Origin: Heterocephalus glaber
Lineage: Eukaryota; Chordata; Mammalia; Rodentia; Bathyergidae
NCBI RefSeq assembly: GCF_000247695.1
Contig: NW_004624742.1
Location: forward strand, 5,436,519 to 5,500,518
Length of the DNA: 64,000 nucleotides
Direction of reading: 5' to 3'
In this document: positions 28,201 to 40,200 of the stretch, piece after piece
Numbering within the stretch: position 1 is the first letter of the stretch
Layout of the letters: every line of letters begins with the position of its first letter
The notes under the pieces: generated by a model
The model's input: the letters and a program-made list of their open reading frames with translations, nothing else
The model's database searches: none
Told to the model about the DNA's origin: nothing
Program-made: the position numbers and the translations under genes

Positions 28201-31200
28201 TGGTTTTTTTTGGTACCAGGGATCAAACTCAGGTCCTTGTGCTTGCCCAGCAGGCGGTGAAACCATTGAGCTACATCCCTGGCCCTTTGTCAGTCTGGTT
28301 TTAATCTTTGGCAAGTTGAAACCCAATTTTTCCAGCACCATTTATTAAAGAGGCTATCTTTCTTCCAGCGAGGGTGTTGGGCTCCTTTGTCGAAGATGAG
28401 GTGTCTGAGTGTGTCTGGAGTTGTTTCAGCATCTTCTAATCTGTTCCACTGGTCCTCAGGTCTGTTTCTTTGCCAGTACCATGGTGTTTTTATCACAGTA
28501 GCTTTGGAGTATAGTTTCAAGTTGGGGGTTGTGATACCCCCTGCCACGTCTCTGTTGCCTAGAACTGCTTTTTCTATTCCAGCTCTCTTCTTCCAAATGA
28601 ATTTTTGGATTGTTTTTTCAATGTCCATGAAGTATGCTGCTGGAATTTCAATTGGGATTGCATTGAATCTATATAATAATTTTGGAAGTATGGCCATTTT
28701 CACTACGTTGATTCTTCCTACCCAGGAGCAAGGGATGTCATTCGATTTTCTGATCATCATCTTCAGTGTCTTTTCAGAGTGCTGTAGTTTTCAGAGATGA
28801 GGTCTTTGATTTCTTTTGTTAGATTGATTCCTAGGTATTTCAGTTTTTTGGATGCTATTGTGAAAGGAATTGTTTACCCTGTTTCTGTCTCAGTGAGTCT
28901 GTTGTTCATGTAGAGGAAAGCTATTGATTTTTGTGTGTTGACCTTATATCCAGCTAGTTTACTGAATTTAGTTATTAAGTCAAGACTTTTGGTGGAGTTC
29001 TTGGGGTCTGCTATATAGAGTATTATGTCATCTGCAAATAATGACAATTTGACTTCTTCATTTCCTATCTTTATTCCTTTTACTGATATGTTGTATTGTC
29101 ATTGTCACTTAATTGAAAGAACTGTCTGTTTTCTTCTTTAATTTCCTCTGTGACCCATTGGTTTTTCGTAAGTGTGCTTGTTCAGTTTCCATGTGTTTAT
29201 GAAGTTCTTGCAGTTCCTTTTGCTGTTGATCTCCAATTTCATCGCACTATGGTCTGATAATATACAAGGGATAACTTCAATTCCTTTGCACTTACTTAAA
29301 CATGTTCTATGAGTGAGTATGTGGTCTATTTTGGAGAATCACCGCGTGCAGCTGAAAAGAATGTGTATTCTGATTTTGTGGGGTGAATCACTCTGTAAAC
29401 ACCTGTTAAGTTCATTTTTTCAAGGGTTCAATTGATTTCTAGTATTTCATTACTTATTTTTTGTCTAGTTGATTTATCTTTTTGTGACAGTGGGGTATTG
29501 AGGTCCCCCACTACTATTGTATTAGTGCTTATTTGATTTTTCATGTCCGTTAGTATTTGTTTTATATAGTTGGGTGCACTAGTGTTTGGTACATATATGT
29601 TTATGATTGTCATCTCTTCCTCTTGGATGGTTTCCTTTACAAGGATGTAGTGTCCTTCTTTGTCTCTGTTAATCAGTATTGGTTTGAAATCCACTTGATC
29701 TGCCAAGAGGATAGCTACTCCTGCTTTTTTTTGGGTTCCTGTCACATGGAGTATTGTTTTCCACCCTTTACCTTTCAGTCTATGAATTTCTTTTTGAATT
29801 AAGTGTGTTTCTTGTATGCAGCATATTGTTGGATCTTGCTTCTTCACCCATTCTGCCAGTCTATTTCTTTGGATTGGTGAATTGAGACCATTAACATCGA
29901 TGGTTGTAACTGATACTTATTGACTTATCATTGTCATGACTTTTTCTTTTTGTTGGATTCTCCCCCTTTGCATTTAATTTCTTGTCGTGCCCGATGGATT
30001 CATTCTGCTGGGCTTCCTTGGGTTGTGATCCTTGTTGTCTTTTCCTAGGATTTTGTCTAAAATTTTTTGGAGTGCTGCTTTGGTATTCACGAAGTTCCTC
30101 AGGTGCTCTTTGTCATGAAAATATCTTATTTCTCCATCAGTTTTGAAAGATAATTTTGCATGGTACATCAATCTGGGTTGGAGGCTGTTTTCCTTTAGGG
30201 CTTGAAATATGTCACTCCAGGTGCGGTGCTCTTCTTGCCTTGAGGGTTTGCATTGAGAAGTCTGCTGTGATGCTGATGGGCTTTCTGTTGTATGTGATTT
30301 GTTTCTTTTCTCTAACTGCTTGTAAAATTTTGTTCTGTTGGGTTTCTGGAATCTTAACAATTATATGCCTATGTTTAGATTTTTTTTATTTGTTTAGTTG
30401 GAGTCCTATATGCCTCACTTATCTGTATGTCAAGTTCTTTTCCCTTGCTTGGGAAGTTTTCTGCCATCACTTCTGTGAACAATTTTTTATGTCATCTGTA
30501 CTCTGTCCTGTTTCTTCATTGAATCTGATCAGTCTTATGTTATACTTCTTTGCATCGTCTAGCAGCTGCTGGATTGATTTCTCGTGGTCTCTTACTATTT
30601 TATAGAAAATTTTCTTTTCCTGGTCACTAACTGCAATCTTATCTTCTATATGAGATTCTGTCCTCACATTAGCTCATTCTTCTGTGTAAACTTTCAATGG
30701 AGTTTTCAATCTCCTGGAAATCTGTTTGCTTCTGTTTTATGGATTCCATTTGTTTCCTGTGTTGGGATTCCATCATGTTCCTCAGCTCGTCTATTTTTTT
30801 ATCTGTGTCCTCTCTAGATTTATTAATCATGTCTTGCACTAAGAGCACAATCTCTGCTGTTATCTGAGAAATTATTTCTGGTTTCATTTTTCCCAGATCC
30901 TCTTTTGTTTCCAGTTCAGAGAGTCCAGGTGTTTGAGTATCAGATTGTTCCATCTCTTTTCCCTTTAGGGTTGCTTTAGGTGATCTGGAATTCTGGTTTT
31001 GAGACTTGTTCATGTATCTTCTCATTTCAAGGGGGGAGGTGCTGCTGGCACCTGCACAGCTCACCTCAGCTCTGACAGCGGCTCTGCTCCTCAGCATTGG
31101 GGCAATTGTACGGTGGCCCAGAAGGCTCACCTCCTGGTCTCTGGGGACAGTGGTATTGCGGCCCAGAAGGCTCCTCCTTGGGGCTGGGGGCGGCTCTGCT

Positions 31201-34200
31201 CCTCGGCGCTGGGGGAAGTGGTAAGGCAGCCAGGAAGGCTCACTTCCACAGCTCTGGGGGCAGCTCTGTTCCTCAGCGCTGGGGGCAGCTCTGCTTCTTG
31301 GAGCTGGGGACAGTTGTCCGGCGGCCTGGAAGGCTCCACAACTTCCTATTTTTGACCAGTTAAATACACTGAAAGGGTAACTCCTCAGATGAAAAGCTGA
31401 AAAGTAGTCAAAAGGCATACAGGGAATTTAAATAAGAACAGAATCATTCAGGGCCGGGGATTTAGCTCAGTGTTTCCACTGCCTGCCTCACAAGCAGGAG
31501 GTCCTCAGTTCAATCCCCAGTACCAAAACAAAGAATAGAATCATTCAAATACAAAGACAACAAAATGATTCATATTTGAATAATCAGTTCCATTCCTGCC
31601 ATTTTGAGTTACTGTCATCTGACTTACTCTTTTTATAAGCTAGTTCCCTTCTAACCCTACTATGTCATACCTTTTTACTTCCCTGCTAAGTTACAAGCAC
31701 TTTCTCCCACATTTCAGTTTCACATAACTTTTTTTTAATCTAATAGCTTAAACCATGCTTTCTGTTGTTAAAACCAACTTAAGTTTTTATGCCTGATGTT
31801 GTCTATTGATGGATATTTTAGTTTGGGTTTTTTGTTGTTGTTGTTTTGGTTTGGTTTGGTTTGGCTTGGTTCTTTGAAACAGGGTTTCACTATGTGGTTC
31901 AGGTTGCCCTTGAACTCACTGTGTATCCCTGATTGGCCTCAAGCTCTTGGCAGTCCTCGTGCCTCAGCCTCTGAGTGCTGAGATTACAGGCATGCATCAC
32001 CATGCCTAGAATTTTCTTGTTTGAAATTACAATAATCTGTTGTAATGCAAAGCCCATAATTATGTTATGTATTGTTCTGTGTACTCATCTTTTCCTTCCC
32101 ACTTCCTTATCCACGGTTTCATAAATAATTTCTAATTGTAATATGTTCAGCAAAAACAGAGTCAAGGGAAACAATGAGATTATAAAGTCACAAATAAATA
32201 CCAGGAATTTAAAAAACTAAATGGTGTGATTTTATATATTTTCTTCATATAGGAAGAAAACTTCAAATATCTTGCATATGTACATATATATCTGCCATAA
32301 ATGTATATAATTCATTTTTCACCAAGATCAAAACATGTCCTGGCTGGAAGTGTAATTCATTGGTAGAGTACTTGCCTACTATGTATAAGGCCATAAGTTG
32401 AATCCCTAGCACCACAGAAAATAAATAAAACATGTCTCTTATGTAGTATCTGTAGAGGCAAATGCTTCAGATGACAAGTTCCTTTGTATTACAAGTAGTA
32501 GATATTCTGCAAAGTTACTTTATAAATAAACCAATGTCAAAGTTAAAAATTGAATACTTCCTCTTATGTAAGCAACAAAATAACAAAGGAGACTAGAACA
32601 CAGGAAAACAGGAAACGAACATAGTCTTCTAGAGGTAGAGCAGGGGATTAGGGGAAGTGCAGAGGAGGAGGAAAAGGGGATAACAGGATGAAAATAATTA
32701 AAATGTTATATGTGTGTATCATTATACCGTAATGAATCTCATTCTGTACCATTAATATGGACGAATAAAAAAAATTAAGAAAGAGGAAGGATCTTTTCAT
32801 GTGCTTTTTTTTTTATTTCTTCATTTTTGCAAGGTCCCTGTCTATTCTGGCAATAAATTTCTTTGTGGTGTAGAAATGGCTAGTCTTCCTTTTGTGAGAT
32901 AGGCTGCAGTGAATTTTGAAATGTATAGGTAAGCCTTAGAACTAGAAAGATTTCAGAATTATTGTATCAATGAGTCTACTTGGGTATGCAATTAAAAACA
33001 GGCATTTCTGAGTATTTCAAAATTTAATCCTATTCAGATTAAAGAAATCTTAAAATGATTTTCTTTGTGGTTTTTAAAAAAGATCTGGCAGTTTTAATGT
33101 AAATCAGAGGAAATATTATTTCCATAGCTGCTTCTCTCTTACGTATTTCTGAAAATATTACAGTTGTCCATCATATGAAAGATTCATGTTGAAAATTTTT
33201 GTAACAATCTTTAGCCTAATTTTGGCATTTGTTTTTATTACCTGTGGACTGTGTATTAAATATATTACTGCCATTGAAAACCTAAGGTTTTAATATTTAA
33301 TGACTTTGTAGCTTTGCTCTGTCCATTACAGTAGACAGTAGCCATGTGTGATTACTGAAATTTTAACTGATTAAAAATTTTAAAAATAGAAATTCATTTC
33401 AGTGGTATTAGATAGTGCCATTTTTTTTGTTTGCTTTGCTTGTTTTTTTGTTTTTGTTTTCGTTTCTGTTTGAGAGAGGGTCTTGCTATGTAGTCCAGGT
33501 GGGCCTTGAACTCACTGTGCAGCTCAGGCTGTCCTCAAACTCACCTTGATCTGCCTGCCTCAGCCTCCGAGTGCTGAGATTGTAGGCATTCGCCACCATG
33601 TCCAGCTGGATAGTGCCATTTTTGATCACTGCTTTCGTCCCTATCAAAATCATCTGGATATTTGAGTTTTTTAAGTAAACACAAATTACTAGGTACAGCC
33701 CAGCATACTCAGTTAAAAGCCTCTGAGTAAAGCTTAGATATCTGCAATTTTAACTAACATTGTAAAGTTTGAGTACATCCATATATTATGAATTAAATAT
33801 CTTGCGGGTATCATTTGTACATGATAAAGGATAATATTAATTATTTCACATGAAATAATGAAATGCTATATGTTAAAACTTGGAGGATGCAGCTATGTTG
33901 GTAGAGAAAAATTCCAATTTTAAATGGTTATTAAAAATTACTGAATGAATTTCTTGCATGGCTAATTTTTAAACTGCAAGAAGATATAAATACAAATACA
34001 GAAAAATAGAAAATTATATGATAATGTATCAGTAAACCTGAAAACTTTAGTGAAATAGAATTTCTTAGAAAATACAGCTAAACAAAACTGCTACTAGCAG
34101 TCTAGTAAAAGCAAACCCAAAGTCAGGTAATTTTACCATACTTTCAAGAAACACATAACTCAGATCTTATTTATTTCAAATGCTAAAAAAAGAGTAGTCA

Positions 34201-37200
34201 TTAACTATTGCTATAAGTTTAGTAAGATTGGATGTTAATACCCAAACAGACAAAAGCAAAATAATAGGCTGCCATTATCTACCATTTTGCTTTCTACTAT
34301 TCCAGTTTCCCCATAGTCAACTGTGGTCCAAAAATATTGAATGGAGAATTCGAGAAATAATCATCTAGAATCATCCCTCTATCCCATATATCTATACTGT
34401 ATATGTTACCAACTCATTTTTTGTCTTTTAGTATGCCCCATAGATTTTTTTCTTGATAGTAAGATAAATGTACCAGATGAAATGAACTGCTGCAAATGAG
34501 CCTTTAGTAATGTTGTAATGTGGCAGAAGGAAAATCATTTTTATAGTCCCATGGTTAGGTCTTTTGTCAGTGAGCTTATGCTTCTGGACTGTGAACTTCA
34601 CAAGTGCTTCACAGTTTTATGTCCCCATCCCCATAGATGGGACAGACAGCTAGTGCTGAGAGGGGGTGGGTATTTCTCTTCCTCCAGGTCAGTTAGGCTC
34701 TAAAGATATCGCAGCAGATTAGGCTCTAGTTAACTAGTCTCTCTCAAGGCACACTTTGTAAAAACAGAATGCTCTGGCATATATCAAATTGTTAGTTTCA
34801 CCATTCCCCTGCCGGAAGGACAAGGGGATTTTTTTTTTTTATGGTTCATGTATTTTGAGTTTTGTCTTAGTTACTTTTCTCTCATTGCTGAGACAAAATA
34901 CCCAACACCCAAAGTTAAATAAAGGGGGAAAGGTTTATTTAGCTCACAGTTTGTAGAAGTTTCAGACCATCATCAGCTGGCTCCAAGGCAGGGTGACATG
35001 GCAGACAGGCATTGCAGAGGAGAAACAGTTCATGGAGGGCAGAAGGTAGCCAAGCAAGCAAGGGGCAAGACAAGCCTCTTTCTGTCCCTTATACTGTATC
35101 TAGGCTACCAGGATAAGGGTAGTGCCAAACCAATCAGTGGACTGACTAGTAATTGCCCACCCTCAATCCTAACACCTTTAATCTTACCATTGCACCATGA
35201 ATCAATCACACGCTAGATTCAGCCACCTCTTAAAAAGCCCCACCTATGACTGCATGAGGCTTTGGGGGGACATCAAGACACAAGCCATAACAAATTCTAA
35301 GAAATCTTTGAAATAATCTTCTAGATTGTCTTGTAGAAGTGGTATGGTTTTAGATTTTTTATTGAGATCTATGCTCCATTTCAAGTAAATTTTTATATGT
35401 GGGAGGTATGAGTTGAAGGATTTTTCTTTCATTTTGATGCCAGTACTATTTGTTAAAAAGGCTGTCCCCCTGCCTCACAAGTGCAAGGTCCTGAGTTCGA
35501 TCCCTGGTACCAAAAAAAAGGCTACCCCTAACTTGTGGAATTATCTTGGCACTTTGGTAAAAAGTAAATTGACCAAGACAGGGGCTGTTGCACATTCATG
35601 TGTATCATACCTTGGTATACTCAACTGTTTTGAAACTCATTGAATTTGGTATGCCATACTTTTGACACAAAAATTTTGTCCCAGTACTTGTCATTTGTTT
35701 GGTACCTGATGTTCAAGCTAGAATGTCAGTGTCCACTCCCTCATGACTTGCCACCTTTTCTATCCAAGACAATTTGTTGATACTCATTTTTGGTACTTGT
35801 CTTGCCTCCTGGAACCCATTTAACAACCAGCACCAAAGTACCACTTAATCCCAGCGTTCTGGGAGGCTGAGGCAGGAGGACTGCATGTTTAAGCCTTGCC
35901 TGGAAAACTTAGCGAGGCCCTTTTCTCAAAGTAAAAAATAAAAATGGGCTAGGGATGTAGCTCAGTGTGAAGGCCCTGGGTTCAATCCCCAGGGATTGAT
36001 AAAATAAAAATCAAACAAAATAGTAAATTACATAAGTATGAGTCTAATTTTAGACTTCTCTTCCACTGACCTATGTGTATTCTTTTACCAATACCACACA
36101 TCTCTCTTGATACTGTAGCTTTATAGTAAGATATTTTGGGGTCTTCATTGCTGGGCACTGAACCTTGGTCTTCAAACGTACTAAACATAGTCTGCCACTT
36201 AGCTACACCTCAATCAATTGTAAATCTTGAAGTCAAGTAGTCTACCATCCTTTTTCTTTCTCAAAATTCTTTTGGCTGTTATCTAGGTCCTTTGTTTTTA
36301 ATATAAATTTCACAATCATCTTGTCAGTTTCTACCACAAGGAGATAAATTTATAATTCCATTTGTATGATATTCTAGAAAAGGCAAAAATTTCATAAAAA
36401 TTAGATCAGTAGCTGCTAGTGTTAGGAGAAAAAAGTGGCTGTGAAGGAGCATAAAGGAATTTCTGAGGTCATGGAAATATCTTTATAGTACATGTGATTA
36501 TGACTGTACCCTTAGTAAAAACTATACAGTCAAAAAGGGTGTGCTTTATATATAAATGATATCTCAATAAACCTATCTTTAAAAAGTAATAAAACGCTAA
36601 GCTTGGTGGTGTACAACTATAATCCCAACACTTCGGATGCTGAGGAAGGAGGATTGCTGAGTTTGAGGCCATCCTGGGCTACATAGTGAGCTCAAGGCCA
36701 GCCTGAACTACAAAGCGAAACTCTGTCTCAAAAAATTAAAAAAGGGGGCCGGGAATTTAGCTCAGTGGTGCTGCCGCCTGCCTTGCAAGCACAAGGTCCT
36801 GAGTTCGATCGCTGGTACCAAAGATTAATTAATTAATTAAAAATTTAAAAACGAGGCTCAATACTACTCTAAACTGAAATCCCATGAACAAGCAGGCATA
36901 CTTATTCATTATATTTTTAAAATCTGCCTTAATGTTTATTTTTGAATTATTTATTCCATTTTTTTCTACATTATTAAAATACCCAAATTATAGAGAGAGG
37001 ATTTGGGGGAAACTTTTCTTTTAACTTTATGAATTACTATGTTTTCAGTTATGATATAAAAGATATTTCTAACTGTGGGTCATGGTAAAAATATTTTGAG
37101 GGCTGAGAGGTAGGTAGAGTGCTTGCCTAGCATGTGCAAGACCCTGGGTTCAATCTCTACTACTGGAAAAAAATTTTTTTTGAAAAGCATTGCCCTAGAA

Positions 37201-40200
37201 AAATTCACCCCATGTGAAAAGGAAAACATATATAACAATTTCAGTGCTGCATTGTTTGAAATATTGAAAAATTAGCAGCAGGATAAATTTTTTTATGCTG
37301 AATTACTTTATAATACCCCTCAACCAGTTTTCAAACTCAGCACCTTGCACTTGCAAGGTAGGCATGGCACCACTGAGCTAAATCCCAGCCCACTATAATC
37401 TTATTTTTAAAAAAATTTTGTTAGTGCACATTTGCAATACATGATTACATTTATTGTGGGGAGTTGGTACATGTACGTAGTACACCTTAATTTCTCCTTC
37501 TCCTTCACTCCCTCCCCAAGTAGCTACCATGTATTGAGATGCCCATATACCAGTTAAAGAATCAGAGCTACAACATAAATAACTCAAAAATATAGGGCTG
37601 ACAGACAACTGAAACAGGATATACATTATCCTAATTTGTATAAGCTTTTAAACATGAAAAGTTTTTAAGTGATTTATACATTAGGAACGCTAAACATTCA
37701 AGTTTCAGATAATGGCTACTTCTTGAATATGGAGACTTCATATCTAGTATTTTACTTTTTTTGATAAAGGTAAGTATGGGCTAAAGGATATTTTCTCTAT
37801 AAACTTTGTCTGAATGTCATCAGTATCCTAAGTAGCTTTGACAGCCATCAGTGGTACTGGGTTCCCCTTACAAGCTTAAGAGTTAAAAGCAAAGAAGGTT
37901 TAAAAAAAAAAAAGAAGCAGTAGATAAGTTGTTTTTAAAGCTGAATGGAGAGAGGTGTAAACAGAAATGAGAGCAGTAGGTTAATGTGGAAGAGTAATAT
38001 GGTTATTATCCTATGTGACTGCAGTGGTTGAAGACGTTTTTGCTGTAATACTGTGTAACTCATGTTTTCTATAAAGGGTTAAAAATCTTTGTTAATAGAA
38101 GTATATGTAAAAAAAATCTCAAATTACACTAAAATAGGTTCATTGTTTTAAAAGCAGGGTAGTTAAACAAAAAGAAATGGAGTATTCAAAATCCCATCTA
38201 CTGATACTATACTGTATGCCATTATAGATGATATACCATACTATAGGAATCATACTGTTTTGTAACCTTTTTCACATTCATCAGTATGTACTGAAGAACA
38301 ATAGTTAGTTGAAGAACAGTATTGTAGTTTTCTGTTACATGAATGTACCACAACTTACCATTTTCCTGTTGTGAAATGTTTTCATGAATTCCAGTTTTTT
38401 GCTTTTTAAACATTTTAAAATATAGTTCTGCAATAGAATATTTACAATATACATCTTTAATTATTTCCCCAGGTTAACTTCATGGGTGTTAAATGAAAGG
38501 TTATTTTTGAGGTCTTGGATTCTGATCTAGTTCATCCCTAGAATAGTATTTTTCCTAGCAATATAGGAAAATGAAAAGGGCAGATGTAAATGGAAAGGAT
38601 GTGAAAGTCATTAATAATTGTTCAGCATAAATATGTGTAGATTTTATTTGGAGTTGGAGGACTCTAAGTAAAATGTATACTACTTAGATCAAAATAAATT
38701 CATTACAAAATAGGTTTCAAGTGGCCTGTTTCATTGTTACAGTTAAGGGTAATTGGGTTCCTTTTTTACCTCAGACATTTTCCAGTTAGAATACCTGGAA
38801 ACTTAATCCTAATAGATTTTCCTTTTTTCTCTTGTTCTTGTCTTTCCTTTTGAAATTTTCAAATAAAATTAAGACTTCACGGGCTGGGAATGTAGCTCAG
38901 TGGCACTGTACCTGCCTGGCAAGGGCAAGGTCCTGAGTTCTATTCCCAGTACCAAAAAAAAAGACTTCATTACATCCCTCCTTTAGGACTGTAGGAGGAA
39001 ATGATCTTGAAATGAAAATATTTCAGATATGTGACAGAATAGCTTTAAGCTGCCCAAAGCAAAGTCTCCCTTTACATTGGTCACCAGGAAAGTCCAAATT
39101 AGTGTTGTGTAGTAAATTTCCTACTAGGAAAGAGAGCCAATCATGTGGAAGTGGGTATGTGGTAAGGTTATTGAAAAGTTCAGAGTTGAAGAAATATTTA
39201 AGGTACAATCATTGTAGAAATGGTATACAGGGAAAGAGAAATGTTTCAAAGTGTAGGAATTATCATCCGATAATTTTGCTAAGGATGAATGTTACAGATC
39301 TCAAAACTAGGAACTACCCAAATGGAGCAATAATGAGTATAGCACCGTGTACATTTTTCTTTTAATTGTATTTTTTGCTTTGCTTGATACTCATAACTAG
39401 ATATAGTAACAAAAGTAAACTGTTTTGAAAGGCAAGGATGGTGTTTCATTCATTTTTTGTCGCCCATTCTCTATACATGGATAGTAACTAATCAGTAAGT
39501 GCTAAAACAAATAATTATTTCATTAATTCTTTTGAACAGACTGGATTGTGGACAGAACTTGGAAAGATTGAGAATAATTTCTTAAAGCCACTCCATACAG
39601 GACTTAATATGTCAAAAGCACACTATGAAGCAGAAATTAAAAATAGCCAAGAAAATAACCAAGGTTGGTAATATGCAATTTTAAGTTAGGTCTAAAAATT
39701 ACTCAGATTTTGGGACTGTCACATTCAAGATAAAGAACACTTTAGTTCATGTTCAATTTATGTGAAATGAGGGACCACAAGAGCTAAGTCATTTCACTTA
39801 TAATTAAACTGATTCTTAGCAAATCTCTAAGCCAATTAACACTGAAATGGAGTTAATGAAGATTTACACCAAATTGAAGCATAACCTGTTTCAAAGTCTC
39901 AAGTTCTGATTACGAATGTGGTTGGATTGGAAGTTAAGGCAGGAAGACCACAAGTGCCGGGTAACTTGGTGAGAACATGTCTCAAAATATAAAGGGTTTG
40001 TGGGTATAGCACAATAGTAGAGCATTTGCCTAGTATGTGCATAGCCTTGGGTTCAATCTCCATTAGTGAAAAAAATAAACGTTTTTTGTTTTGTTTTGTT
40101 GTTTGAGACAGGGTCTCACTATGTAGTTTAGGCTGGCCTTGAACTCACTATGTAGCTCAGACTGGCCTTGAACTTGTGGCGATCCTTTTGCCTCAGCCTC

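Larger units (their letters stand above)
26968..31339 (-). mobile_element. L1 retrotransposon with 5'-UTR, antisense in GLMN intron 14
   Basis: Read on the minus strand: GC-rich tandem 5'-UTR (31339-31026), ORF1 (start ATG at 31025, to about 29975, broken into several frames), ORF2 endonuclease (about 29880-29400, with the [10 protein letters not shown] and GDLNTPLSQ motifs), part of the RT (FADD motif near 29030), the ORF2 C-terminus (about 28760-27996) and a polypurine 3' UTR down to 26968. About 1.3 kb of ORF2 is missing between about 29150 and 29050 relative to the L1 at 54.9-60.2 kb. Two ID SINEs and the assembly gap interrupt it. Direct repeats AAGTTCCTATTTTT (26953 on) and AACTTCCTATTTTT (31340 on) look like its target-site duplication. 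It is inactive. Confidence 0.92.
32790..38870 (+). other. GLMN: Right part of GLMN intron n/o
   Basis: Outside the listed SINEs and LTR this is unique-looking AT-rich sequence (32790-33420, 33615-34860, 37550-38870). No exon-like frame bounded by splice sites was found. Confidence 0.6.

Noticed and set aside
27050..28304. Long open frames of about 210-324 codons across the gap
   Set aside because: They owe their length to N bases; the flanks are L1 and SINE.
30999..31363. Gly/Ser-rich open frames
   Set aside because: They fall in the tandem L1 5'-UTR, antisense to it.
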